A stretch of 27,804 nt of DNA from Thermoplasmatales archaeon UBA509 (GTDB taxonomy: Archaea; Thermoplasmatota; Thermoplasmata; Thermoplasmatales; Thermoplasmataceae). The notes beneath the pieces are model-generated. The model did no database searches and was not told the DNA's origin. It saw only the letters and a program-made list of their open reading frames with translations. Shown here one piece after another: positions 8,857 through 16,315 of the stretch. Made by a program: the position numbers and the translations under genes. The stretch is taken from positions 4,329 to 32,132 of the forward strand of contig DAJC01000028.1 of NCBI GenBank assembly GCA_002498845.1, in the 5' to 3' direction. Position 1 is the first letter of the stretch, and the number at the start of each line of letters is the position of its first letter.

Positions 8857-9539
8857 TATCCGACACCCGCCAGTTCCTGAAGTTTGATACGATTTTCGTA
8901 GATGGCTTTACCCACTATGGCCCCGGAAAAACCGTATTCCTCCAGTTTCCTTAAGTCCTGTATGCCGGATATTCCCCCAGCATAGATCATCTCCTCCCCT
9001 TCCCAGAATATCTTAAGATCATGTATTCCACTAAGTGTTCCGTCTTTTTCAACATCCGTATAAATGAATCTCTTCACATACTTTCTGGAATTTTCAAAGA
9101 GCGAAATCACGCTCAGGTCAGAATTTTGTACCCAGCCTTTTGTTGCAGCTTTCATTCCCCTGGAGTCAAGGCTTACCGTTATACCGGGAAATTTTTCCGA
9201 CGCCTTCTGGAGAAATACAGCATCAGCCGCTGATGTACCCAATATTACTGCAGACACTCCTGCATCAAAAGCATCCTTTATATTTTCCATGGTCCTGATG
9301 CCACCCCCAAGCTGTATCCATGACCCTGTTTCTCTTGCTATCTTTCTCACAGTATCCAGGTTCCCCGGTATACCTGAAAATGAACCGTCCAGATCCACTA
9401 TGTGCAGTTTCCTGAAATATCCCGAGAATTTCACGGCAAAATCCAAAGGATCGCCATAAATTTTCGCGCTTGAACGCTCTCCCCTGGCAAGTCTTACCGC
9501 CTTGCCGTTCATCAGATCTATGGCAGGATATATCTCCAA
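8856..9539 (-). CDS. hisA: ProFAR isomerase (phosphoribosylformimino-5-aminoimidazole carboxamide ribotide isomerase)
   Basis: This is the (beta-alpha)8-barrel isomerase of the fourth step, an Amadori rearrangement, and a paralogue of HisF. Catalytic aspartates Asp8 (PAIDLMNGKAVRL) and Asp125 (VSLDSRGMK) are present, with phosphate-binding loops IQLGGGIRT, ILGTSA and IYAGGIS. At 227 residues it is slightly short (the family is usually about 235-245). The start is TTG, with a G-rich ribosome site (GGGGG) just upstream inside the end of hisH and a 2-nt gap between the two genes. Confidence 0.96.
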   Translation of the reverse strand: MEIYPAIDLMNGKAVRLARGERSSAKIYGDPLDFAVKFSGYFRKLHIVDLDGSFSGIPGNLDTVRKIARETGSWIQLGGGIRTMENIKDAFDAGVSAVILGTSAADAVFLQKASEKFPGITVSLDSRGMKAATKGWVQNSDLSVISLFENSRKYVKRFIYTDVEKDGTLSGIHDLKIFWEGEEMIYAGGISGIQDLRKLEEYGFSGAIVGKAIYENRIKLQELAGVG

Positions 9540-9541
9540 GA

Positions 9542-10120
9542 CTAGACCCCCATCTTACTGAAATTCCTCAGCAGCTTTTTCCCGTTCTCGCCGGATTTCT
9601 CCGGGTGAAACTGAACTCCATAGATATTATCTTTTTTTATTGCAGCGGGGAAGATCTCGGCGTCATGTTCAGAGTAGGCCTGGATAAATTCTTCCGGGAC
9701 ATCAATCCTGTATGTGTGCACGAAGTAGAAATAAGAATTATCATCAATGTCTTCGAAGAGACAGTGGGATTTCTTGAATCTGACACTGTTCCAACCGATG
9801 TGGGGTAATCTTTTTCCAGTGAGCCGGACGGTCCTGCCGGGAATCACACCGAGACCTTTTCCCAATCCTTCTTCACTCTCCTCTGTGAGAACCTGCATGC
9901 CAAGGCATATGCCCAGAACAGGAATTCCTTCCCTAATGCGATCCAGCAGAACCCCCCGTAATCTTTCCAGTTCAGAGGCCACTGTATGAAATGATCCAAC
10001 ACCTGGCAGCACTATCTTTTCAGCTTTCTCAATTTCGTACTGATCGGCCGTTACTTTTCCACCCACGGCTTTCGCCACATTGGAGAAGTTTCCAATTCCA
10101 AGATCGACTATGGCAATCAC
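9542..10120 (-). CDS. hisH: Imidazole glycerol phosphate synthase, glutamine amidotransferase subunit
   Basis: This is a class I glutaminase that supplies ammonia to HisF. The catalytic triad is visible: Cys72 in GICLGMQ, and His172 and Glu174 in VQFHPEKSG. The N-terminal GIGNFSNV and the oxyanion-region LPGVGSF are typical. The length of 192 residues is normal. The start is GTG, overlapping the hisB stop as GTGA. Two genes (hisA, then hisF) separate its start from its partner's end, but all lie on one transcript. Confidence 0.96.
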   Translation of the reverse strand: MIAIVDLGIGNFSNVAKAVGGKVTADQYEIEKAEKIVLPGVGSFHTVASELERLRGVLLDRIREGIPVLGICLGMQVLTEESEEGLGKGLGVIPGRTVRLTGKRLPHIGWNSVRFKKSHCLFEDIDDNSYFYFVHTYRIDVPEEFIQAYSEHDAEIFPAAIKKDNIYGVQFHPEKSGENGKKLLRNFSKMGV

Positions 10121-10644
10121 GTCAGACTCCCCTTTGTGCTCTCCAGCCTGCTGGATGGCTGAATTGCCTGTTCCATTGCTTTTCCGAGGGCTTTGAAGGA
10201 TGCCTCGGTTATGTGATGCGGGTTCTGTCCTGCCATCTGGATAACATGAATGGTGGCCCCCAGTGTCCTGGAAAACGCCAGATAGAATTCTCTGACAAGA
10301 TTCAGGCTGAATCCTTCATCATCATTGTAAGACAGCGTGAAATTCAGGAAAGGACGTGAGATGTCCACTGCAACCATCACAAGAGCTTCATCCATCGGTA
10401 TTACTGCATTGCCGAAGCGCTTTATTTCCGAAAGTTCGCCCCTGATTGCCTGGGCAATTGCTATGCCCATGTCTTCCCACAGGTGGTGCCTTAAATCCCA
10501 CTTGGCCTCGATTCGCGCAGGCATGTTCATGTAGAAGAACAGCGTCTTAAGCATGTGGTCAAGTATTTTATCTCCCGTATCGATGAGAGTGATTCCATCT
10601 CCAGTCTCTACAGTTATGTCAACTTCGTTTGTTTTCCTCTTCAA
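10117..10644 (-). CDS. hisB: Imidazoleglycerol-phosphate dehydratase
   Basis: This enzyme dehydrates imidazole glycerol phosphate to imidazole acetol phosphate and binds manganese at His/Glu clusters. These clusters are visible as LDHMLKTLFFYM, HHLWEDMGI and HHITEASFKALGKA. The 175 residues cover the dehydratase domain only. The phosphatase domain fused to HisB in enteric bacteria is absent, so histidinol phosphate must be hydrolysed by a protein encoded elsewhere. The N-terminus is a little short. The TTG start overlaps the hisD stop as TTGA. Confidence 0.95.
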   Translation of the reverse strand: MKRKTNEVDITVETGDGITLIDTGDKILDHMLKTLFFYMNMPARIEAKWDLRHHLWEDMGIAIAQAIRGELSEIKRFGNAVIPMDEALVMVAVDISRPFLNFTLSYNDDEGFSLNLVREFYLAFSRTLGATIHVIQMAGQNPHHITEASFKALGKAMEQAIQPSSRLESTKGSLT

Positions 10645-11768
10645 TTTCTTGCCTCCATAGATTTTCTGTGTGCTGCCATGCCTTCAATCGAAGCCAGTTC
10701 CATGCCGGACTTCCTGAATTTCATGAATTCGTCTCTTCCGGTGTATGCCACGGATATTCTCTTCGTGAAGTCCCATACTGTCAGTGCGGATGAAAAAACA
10801 GCAGACCCTCCGGTCGGAAGGATGTGATTAACTCCGAGAAAATAATCACCGGCTGGGACAGGCGAATATGGACCCATGTAAACAGCTCCGGCATTTTCAA
10901 CCATATCGATTAATCTCATGGGATCCATCACCAGGAGTTCCAGGTGCTCCGGAGCCAGTTCATTGGCACTGGAAATGCATTCTTCCAGAGTGGAATATAT
11001 CCTTATGTCGACCCCTTCTGCTTCACATACCCGTGCCAGTTCTGACGACGTCGTCAGGAGCCATGCCTTTGAATCGGGTCCGTGTTCAAGTTGCGAAGCC
11101 AGATCCGCCATTACGTACTTCGGATCTGCCGCTTCATCTGCAATGATGCATATTTCTGAAGGGCCGTTCAGGCCATCTATCCCTACTGTCCCAAATACCT
11201 GCCTCTTGGCTTCGGTTACAAATGCATTACCGGGGCCAAAAATCTTCTGTACCGGTTTCATGCCTATCCCGTATGCCATTGCACCTATGGCCTGTATCCC
11301 GCCAATCCTGTATATTTCGCTAATATCCAGCTTCTTCGCAATATACAGCAGGGCCGGCTCTATTTTTCCGCCATTCGGTGCCGTCACCACTACTATTTCC
11401 CTGACTCCTGCAATTCTTGCGGGAACCGCAGACATTATGAGACTCGAAGGAAGGGGCTTTCCACCGGGAACATACAGTCCGATTCTTTTCAGAGGACGCT
11501 CCACTATGCCGTACATAGACCCATTCTGCGTGAAAAGTGTGGAGTGATTGATCTGTGCGGAGTGCACATTACGAACTCTTTCAATCACCGTGTCGATGGC
11601 GCTGATCTGATCGGGATTCATCAATGAATCTGACTCTTCAATTTCCTCAGCCGGAACCCTGATGGGTCCGACATAATTATCAAAACGGGAAGAATATTCT
11701 TTCAGAGCTTCCTCACCTCTCTGCTTTATGTCATAAAGAACTTCCCGGGTATATTTCTCAATATCCAT
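10641..11768 (-). CDS. hisD: Histidinol dehydrogenase
   Basis: This zinc- and NAD-dependent enzyme oxidises histidinol twice to give histidine. Visible motifs include YVPGGKPLPSSLIMSAVPA, IGGIQAIGAMAYG, KIFGPGNAFVTEAKR, GPSEICIIAD, QLEHGPDS and PEHLELLVMD, which carry zinc-binding and catalytic residues. At 375 residues it lacks part of the N-terminal region of the usual 420-430-residue enzyme, but the catalytic core is intact. The ATG start overlaps the end of hisG by 11 nt. Confidence 0.94.
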   Translation of the reverse strand: MDIEKYTREVLYDIKQRGEEALKEYSSRFDNYVGPIRVPAEEIEESDSLMNPDQISAIDTVIERVRNVHSAQINHSTLFTQNGSMYGIVERPLKRIGLYVPGGKPLPSSLIMSAVPARIAGVREIVVVTAPNGGKIEPALLYIAKKLDISEIYRIGGIQAIGAMAYGIGMKPVQKIFGPGNAFVTEAKRQVFGTVGIDGLNGPSEICIIADEAADPKYVMADLASQLEHGPDSKAWLLTTSSELARVCEAEGVDIRIYSTLEECISSANELAPEHLELLVMDPMRLIDMVENAGAVYMGPYSPVPAGDYFLGVNHILPTGGSAVFSSALTVWDFTKRISVAYTGRDEFMKFRKSGMELASIEGMAAHRKSMEARN

Positions 11769-12375
11769 TTTCTATCACCTTTTCCATCCGTGTTACCACG
11801 CTGTTGATTTCCTCGAATTTTGATTTCTGGGATATGCGGTTTACAATAAGCTGGGCATAAACGTCAGTGATCTTCTGAATCTCGGACAGGCCATTTTCCC
11901 TGAGAGTTGTTCCCGTATCAACAATATCTGCAATGGCATCCGCTATGCCTAGACGTGGTGCAAGCTCTATTGACCCTGAAAGGGGTATAACCCTGACGTC
12001 AAGGCCGAGGGAATCAAAGTATTTCTTCGTAATGTTCCGGTACTTTGTTGCAATCCTGAATCCATCCATATCCTGCGGTCTTATGTCACTTCCTGAAGGA
12101 ACTGCCAGACTGATCCTGCAGTTGCCAAAATTGAGTCTTAGCGGAATGAATACGTCAGGCTGGTTCTCCTGGGTGATATCGCTGCCCACTATTCCTATGT
12201 CCGCAGCATTGAGAACATACATGGGCACATCTGACGGTTTGGCCAGCATGATTTCGTAGCCGTCTGTTCGTATGATAAGCGACCTGTTCTCAGGTGCATC
12301 TGCACTGATGCCTATGTCCCTGAGCAGGCGCATTGAAGGTTCGAAAAGTCTTCCCTTAGGCAGAGCTATTCTCAT
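11758..12375 (-). CDS. hisG: ATP phosphoribosyltransferase, short form (catalytic subunit)
   Basis: This is the committed first step, joining ATP and PRPP. The 205 residues match the short HisG form, which lacks the C-terminal ACT-like regulatory domain of the long form (about 290 residues). It begins RIALPKGRL, has DIGIVGSDI, and ends with the PRPP-binding stretch DAIADIVDTGTTLRENGL. The short form needs HisZ as a regulatory partner, and hisZ lies immediately upstream with a 20-nt overlap, so a HisG-HisZ complex is expected. Confidence 0.95.
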   Translation of the reverse strand: MRIALPKGRLFEPSMRLLRDIGISADAPENRSLIIRTDGYEIMLAKPSDVPMYVLNAADIGIVGSDITQENQPDVFIPLRLNFGNCRISLAVPSGSDIRPQDMDGFRIATKYRNITKKYFDSLGLDVRVIPLSGSIELAPRLGIADAIADIVDTGTTLRENGLSEIQKITDVYAQLIVNRISQKSKFEEINSVVTRMEKVIENGY

Positions 12376-13267
12376 TCGTCACCACCTCCACAGGTATCCC
12401 CATCTTTATCAGTTCCTGCGCCCTTGAATATGCTTCCGAAGGGGTTCTTCCGCTTACAGGGACACGGGCGGAACTCTTTCTCGTATCGTAAAGTGAGGCA
12501 AGTGAATCAAGGTTGAATGCAAATCCCACAGCCTCTATGTCACCAATCCGGTAACTTCCACCGTTCCCAATCAGGCGTTCGAATCTGGGCGAATAAATCT
12601 CGAATACAAGATTGTCATAATAGGAATGGAGTCCCACGGTTCCCAGATCAATTATGACCCTCTCGTGATTGACTTCTGATACCACATCATCAATCTGGCT
12701 GAATCCACTCTTTTTCCCCCGGGAATTTATCATTTCCCATATCCTTTTTTTTATTGAGTTTTCTATTGGCAGATCGTCAATTGCAGAAAAATTCCTCCTG
12801 GAAACTGCGTCCAGTATCACGTCACTGTATTCCGGAACTTTTCCGGCAATATTTTTCCATATCCCAACACTTCCAACATCAATGTAAAAATCTGTGATTC
12901 CGAGATTATTCATGGCGGAAATTGCAATATTGAGAATCTCCACAGTGCTCCACTTTTTGTCTCCCCCTATGAACTCCACTCCCGCCTGCCAGGTTCCCAT
13001 TACTCCTTTCCTGATGACCTCGGAAACGTAGAAGAGTCTCAATTTTTCCTGTCTTCCCTTCAGGTTAACGGCAATTTGGGATGTTATGTCAGGCCTCACT
13101 ATACAGAACTCATCATTGTAGGTGAATTTCATGCCATCCCGCAGTTCGTGCCTAAAGGCTTCAACAGTAGGCAGGAAAACTTCCTCGTAGCCCCACAGTT
13201 CAAAGATATTTCGCAATCTGCGAACTACTTTCGAAAGCGATGCTGATCTGGTAAAAACATCGCTCAA
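12356..13267 (-). CDS. hisZ: ATP phosphoribosyltransferase regulatory subunit
   Basis: This is a histidyl-tRNA-synthetase-like protein without tRNA function that activates short HisG and carries feedback inhibition by histidine. Class II synthetase features are visible: GYEEVFLPTVE (motif 1 region), CIVRPDITSQIA (motif 2 region) and YRIGDIEAVGFAFNLDSL near the C-terminus. At 303 residues it is shorter than most bacterial HisZ and far shorter than a true HisRS. No anticodon-binding domain of normal length is present. The start is TTG, with AAAGGAGG 7 nt upstream, and this is the first gene of the operon. The pairing with short HisG argues strongly for HisZ rather than HisS. Confidence 0.9.
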   Translation of the reverse strand: MSDVFTRSASLSKVVRRLRNIFELWGYEEVFLPTVEAFRHELRDGMKFTYNDEFCIVRPDITSQIAVNLKGRQEKLRLFYVSEVIRKGVMGTWQAGVEFIGGDKKWSTVEILNIAISAMNNLGITDFYIDVGSVGIWKNIAGKVPEYSDVILDAVSRRNFSAIDDLPIENSIKKRIWEMINSRGKKSGFSQIDDVVSEVNHERVIIDLGTVGLHSYYDNLVFEIYSPRFERLIGNGGSYRIGDIEAVGFAFNLDSLASLYDTRKSSARVPVSGRTPSEAYSRAQELIKMGIPVEVVTNENSSA

Positions 13268-13274
13268 AACAAAA

Positions 13275-13319
13275 CCTCCTTTCCAGAAGGTACAAAAACG
13301 GACGCCCCGTATTTAAAAC
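13275..13319 (-). promoter_or_regulatory. Promoter and ribosome site of the histidine operon
   Basis: On the minus strand a TATA-like GTTTTAAATAC (13309-13319) lies about 27 nt before the AAAGGAGG ribosome site (13275-13282), which is 7 nt before the hisZ TTG. The spacing fits a start of transcription near 13290 and a short leader. No TGACC-N6-GGTCA operator is present here. Confidence 0.55.
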
Positions 13320-14072
13320 TGATGAAGACAGCTTTTCTCGGCAAAAAACTTCGTTGATAGGGAATAGGCACACGCTGTGCTGCCGAAGCTGTACTTATAC
13401 ATCATAAGCTCGACTCCTTTATTGCTGAATCATATTTAATTGTGTCGCCGAGTCGAGGTAAGACGTTACGGTTCCTGTAACTGAAACACTGATTGGAAAA
13501 ATTTCGCAAGATTTGCATGCCGGCACCTGCCACAGAAAATGCTAAAATCAGAATAAAGGGGTTGCCTCATAACAAATCGAGAAGGCAGTCTGAACGTGGA
13601 AAATTCAAGCTATTTCCTGGCAGTTGATATTCCCTTTATATCTATTTCATCCTTGAGGATGAGGTGCTCGTTCCGATATTCAGGACATTTCCCGGTGTAA
13701 TAGTCCATTCAAATTTACACGTCGTTGACTGTCACAGAGCGTAGAATAGTGGATCTCCGCCCCAGGATATTTCGTCAGAGAAAGAAATGATCGAATCCAT
13801 GACCTCTTCTCCCATCTTTCGCAGGAAATTCCGGTACAAAGATTGCTGCCAGAATTCCATTCGGCCCGAAGATGCTCTGTTCCTCATTCCATGCCATCTG
13901 GCTTTGCAGATGCAGGCACGCATGAAGCAATATGCTATCTGACCGTTCCTTTTCTGCCTGCCAGGAGACACTGCAATGTGCTGGAAATAATAACCGAGAT
14001 GGAATCTATTTCTAAATCTGGAAATTCATAACCTGATCCGGAGGATGTGATAGAAGAACTCAGAGCGTAAAT
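13320..14072. other. About 750 bp without a recognisable intact gene
   Basis: The stretch holds only scraps. An 8-bp perfect inverted repeat, CTCGACTC (13409-13416) and GAGTCGAG (13450-13457), flanks an AT-rich segment next to a smaller CTTAT/ATAAG repeat. On the minus strand around 13620-13710, a short frame starting MDYYTGKCPEYRNEHLILKD looks like a damaged zinc ribbon of the kind seen in some transposases or transcription factors. Further up the same strand (13732-13971), a 79-codon frame gives no family I recognise. A plus-strand frame at 13843-14031 is equally unplaceable. I read the region as promoter sequence plus degenerate DNA. Confidence 0.4.
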
Positions 14073-14927
14073 TCAACATTTTTCCTGTTTAACTACAAAT
14101 TTCAACATCTCTGAAGCAACATCAGTGCCCGAGGCTGCAGTGGTTCCCCTGAACTCCATGGTGCCATTTATTTCATTAACCACTGGCCCCCCATCTGTTT
14201 CCATTATGTCCACACCGTAAATTCCGGTATCCAGAAAGCTCACAGACTTTATAGCCAGCTCCTCAATTTCACTGTCTTTCGGAAGCTTTTCCACCCTTCC
14301 CCCAATTGCAGCATTTGTTCTCCATTCATCTCCGGTCTGGTATCTATACATACCGGCAATGATCTCCTCTCCTGCCACTATGATCCTGATGTCCCGCCCT
14401 GGTTTTCTCACAAATTCCTGAAAGTAGTACACTGACTGTATGGGGTGCATCAGTGATCTATCATGAAGAACCGCCTGAGCTGCGAATTTATCCTTTAAAA
14501 GTGCGATCATTCTCCCCCAGCTTCCAGTAATGGGCTTGAGAACCGCTTCGCCATTGAATCTTTCCATAAAAAGCCTGAGCGCAGCATCCTCGTCAAATGC
14601 GAAAGCCGTAAATGGTGTTCGAATTCCGTTTTGATACAGGTGGAGGGATGTCATCATCTTATTGCCAGTAATTTCCAGGGATCGGTATGTATTTACAACA
14701 CGATGATTCATGTGTTCGAGTACCGCGGTAGAAAAGAGACCTCTGTAGAACCCAACTGATCTTTGAATGCTTATGTCTCCAAGGTTTTTCGGACATTTAT
14801 CGCCCAGAGCAGGTGAGAATTTCCTGATGTCCACCGACACAACCGAAATGCTCATTTCAGAAGCTTTCTTCAGCAGTTCCTTTTCTTCCCATCTGAGTAC
14901 GTCATAAAGAATTGATACTGTTACCAT
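14073..14927 (-). CDS. lysX: LysX/ArgX-type ATP-grasp ligase, paralogue 1
   Basis: This is an ATP-grasp ligase that joins an amino acid (alpha-aminoadipate for LysX, glutamate for ArgX) to the C-terminal glutamate of LysW. Visible motifs are LYDVLRWEEK at the N-terminus, VLKPITGSWGRM in the ATP-grasp core, QEFVRKPGRDIRI, and GVDIMETDGGPVVNEINGT with the metal and nucleotide ligands. The C-terminal specificity stretch, NGTMEFRGTTAASGTDVA, differs clearly from that of paralogue 2. Its lysW partner lies 130 bp upstream. The pairing suggests a separate amino-acid branch, possibly glutamate to ornithine, but substrate choice is not provable here. I chose the ATG giving MVTVSILYD; an ATG six codons upstream (14945) is also possible. 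Confidence 0.85.
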   Translation of the reverse strand: MVTVSILYDVLRWEEKELLKKASEMSISVVSVDIRKFSPALGDKCPKNLGDISIQRSVGFYRGLFSTAVLEHMNHRVVNTYRSLEITGNKMMTSLHLYQNGIRTPFTAFAFDEDAALRLFMERFNGEAVLKPITGSWGRMIALLKDKFAAQAVLHDRSLMHPIQSVYYFQEFVRKPGRDIRIIVAGEEIIAGMYRYQTGDEWRTNAAIGGRVEKLPKDSEIEELAIKSVSFLDTGIYGVDIMETDGGPVVNEINGTMEFRGTTAASGTDVASEMLKFVVKQEKC

Positions 14928-14948
14928 TTTTACCAATCCAGTCATAAA

Positions 14949-14962
14949 GTGAATACATTCAC
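14949..14962. promoter_or_regulatory. Near-perfect palindrome upstream of lysX paralogue 1
   Basis: GTGAAT-AC-ATTCAC has 6-bp perfect half-sites and lies about 20-35 bp before the possible lysX starts. It is roughly 35 bp downstream of an AT-rich, TATA-like segment (about 14986-15005). It differs from the TGACC-N6-GGTCA operators. It could be an operator for an internal promoter between lysW1 and lysX1; this is inferred from symmetry and position only. Confidence 0.3.
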
Positions 14963-15055
14963 AACAGATTGATATTCTACATGCACAAATAATATGTTAT
15001 TAAAATTTTTCATAATATCACGAAAAATTCACAGGGATTTGTATTATAATTTAAA

Positions 15056-15226
15056 CTACTCTCCCCAGTCTTCCTTAATATTCTCAGCAGCAGCCAGCTT
15101 AACCTGACCACCATCAAGTGATACTATCTCGAACTCCACCCCGCAGTCCGGGCATGTCAGTATCTCTCCAACCATTGCATCCTCGGGAATGTGCAGGTCT
15201 CCACCGCATGTTGTGCATTCATTCAT
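15056..15226 (-). CDS. lysW: LysW-type amino-group carrier protein, paralogue 1
   Basis: This small acidic carrier has a C-terminal glutamate whose gamma-carboxyl is linked to the amino group of the substrate, protecting it during biosynthesis. It has four zinc-ligand cysteines (Cys4, Cys7, Cys25, Cys28 in CTTCGG and CPDCG) and the diagnostic C-terminus EDWGE. Its length of 56 residues is normal. I place the start at the second ATG because GGTGGAG lies 9 nt upstream of it, and the protein then aligns with paralogue 2 from residue 1. It is divergent from ACT-domain regulator 1 and upstream of lysX paralogue 1. Confidence 0.93.
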   Translation of the reverse strand: MNECTTCGGDLHIPEDAMVGEILTCPDCGVEFEIVSLDGGQVKLAAAENIKEDWGE

Positions 15227-15264
15227 CGTAGTTTTCTCCACCATGGTAATGACTAAGCATCGGC

Positions 15265-15298
15265 AAATATTAATTACTTATGACCTATATGGTTCATA
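15265..15298. promoter_or_regulatory. Divergent promoter with palindromic operator (regulator 1 / lysW1)
   Basis: A TATA element, AAATATTAATTA (15265-15276), is almost symmetric, so it could serve both directions. Downstream toward regulator 1 lies TATGACC-TATATG-GTTCATA (15279-15298), an inverted repeat with one mismatch in the half-sites. It ends one base before the ATG at 15300. Its centre is about 18 bp from the TATA centre, as at the other two copies of this operator in the window. Binding there would block the regulator transcript, which looks leaderless or nearly so. Confidence 0.65.
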
Positions 15299-15299
15299 A

Positions 15300-15971
15300 A
15301 TGCACAAGCCCAGCAATACCGCAATAAGCGTAAATCGTGCAGTGCGCGATATCATGGAGAAAGATCTATTCCTCAACATTTCACTAAGGAATGGATATGC
15401 CAATCTGAGTGGCATTGCAAGATTTATTGCCCCCAAGGTAGAATCCAGGCTTGGGGAGCTTCCCAACAGGGAGGCTATAATGTCAGCTATCAAGCGTAAC
15501 CGCAGTAACGTATTCAGCATGGAGACAGCATTGAAATCCGCTCTTGCTGCATCCACAGTGAGAATGACAACGGGGATGGTTCAACTGATCTTGCCCAACC
15601 TCTATTTTCCAAGAATGCTTGATTACTTTCAGGCTGGAATTACCAATGGGTCGGTGTTCCTTTCCACCGGTCTCCAAAATGCAAGCTTTGTGGCCGAGAA
15701 AACAACTCTTCAGGGCATGGACAGATCCCTCAGGAGACTTGTATCTAATATAAGGGAAAATGTCTCCGCAATGCACTTGATTATATCCGGGAATGCCCTG
15801 GAGACCCCAGGATTTCTCACCTCTCTCTTCGAGAAGCTTTCAATGGCGGGTATCAATGTCATTGGAACGGCTAACTCGTATTCCGATCTGGTCATTCTTG
15901 TGGACGATGAGAACTCCAGTGAAGCCTTCTCCGCCATAAATGATATGATAAGATACTCCAGGTTGCCTTAA
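15300..15971 (+). CDS. ACT-domain putative amino-acid regulator, paralogue 1
   Basis: This 223-residue protein is homologous end to end with the product at 25769-26449. The N-terminal part (about 8-70; DLFLNISLRNGYANLSGIAR, then EAIMSAIKRNR) looks like a helical, possibly DNA-binding domain. The C-terminal part (about 155-220; ETPGFLTSLFEKLSMAGINV, then SSEAFSAINDMIRYS) looks like an ACT-type ligand-binding domain. It resembles, from memory, the archaeal family described as a predicted regulator of amino-acid metabolism with an ACT domain (COG2150). It is divergent from lysW1, and its promoter carries the shared TGACC-type operator. I infer an autoregulated repressor sensing an amino acid; no function is proven. 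Confidence 0.75.
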   Translation: MHKPSNTAISVNRAVRDIMEKDLFLNISLRNGYANLSGIARFIAPKVESRLGELPNREAIMSAIKRNRSNVFSMETALKSALAASTVRMTTGMVQLILPNLYFPRMLDYFQAGITNGSVFLSTGLQNASFVAEKTTLQGMDRSLRRLVSNIRENVSAMHLIISGNALETPGFLTSLFEKLSMAGINVIGTANSYSDLVILVDDENSSEAFSAINDMIRYSRLP

Positions 15972-15987
15972 CCCGCCGGAATGTTGG

Positions 15988-16013
15988 CTGGTTATGAGAG
16001 AACCAGTGTTTTT
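15988..16013 (+). terminator. Hairpin plus T-run after regulator 1
   Basis: CTGGTT (15988-15993) and AACCAG (16001-16006) form a 6-bp stem with a 7-nt loop, followed within 3 nt by five T residues (16009-16013). It sits 17 nt after the regulator stop and looks like a terminator. Confidence 0.5.
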
Positions 16014-16315
16014 CATGCCCTGATACCTTCAGATTTCCTAGACTGGTTCACGGATCCGCGATCTTTTTCCCGCCGCGGCAAACATGCGGGATTATGAAGA
16101 GTGAATTATTTTGCAGCCATATCATCAAAAGCATTGGCCAAGTTTGCAAAATAGCAATATTATGCCTGCATCTCAAGTATTTACAGACATAGTGGGGGCC
16201 ATCAGCTACAGAAATATTAATCGGCAATTAAGGAGAGCAATGGTTCGTATGCTCATACCGCCTATCATAATCGCGGCTGAAGATAAGGTAAAACCAGAAC
16301 TGAAGGAAATGGATA
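16014..16315. other. Gap between regulator 1 and homocitrate synthase
   Basis: About 300 bp lie between the convergent ends of regulator 1 and homocitrate synthase. A plus-strand frame from a TTG at 16111 to 16323 could give 70 residues ending MVRMLIPPIIIAAEDKVK, then PELKEMDIR. It lacks a convincing ribosome site and resembles no family I know, so I do not call it a gene. Nothing else was seen. Confidence 0.35.

Noticed and set aside
10918..11547. 209-codon plus-strand ORF opposite hisD
   Set aside because: It is antisense to clear hisD motifs, with no family resemblance. It is a codon-bias shadow.
13381..13480. Possible tRNA suggested by the inverted repeats and CTCGACTCC
   Set aside because: No T-loop consensus, anticodon stem or acceptor pairing could be built.
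13559..13590. GGGGTTGCCTCATAACAAA as an insertion-sequence terminal repeat
   Set aside because: No matching inverted copy was found elsewhere in the window, so it cannot be supported as an element end.
13843..14031. Short plus-strand frame ending in an acidic stretch that resembled a toxin-antitoxin partner
   Set aside because: The likeness is only a few residues (EIITEMESIS). No partner gene, start signal or family motif could be found.
14930..14950. Possible fourth TGACC-type operator at the lysX1 start
   Set aside because: Only one half-site is recognisable on the minus strand (TATGAC), and the second arm and spacing do not fit.
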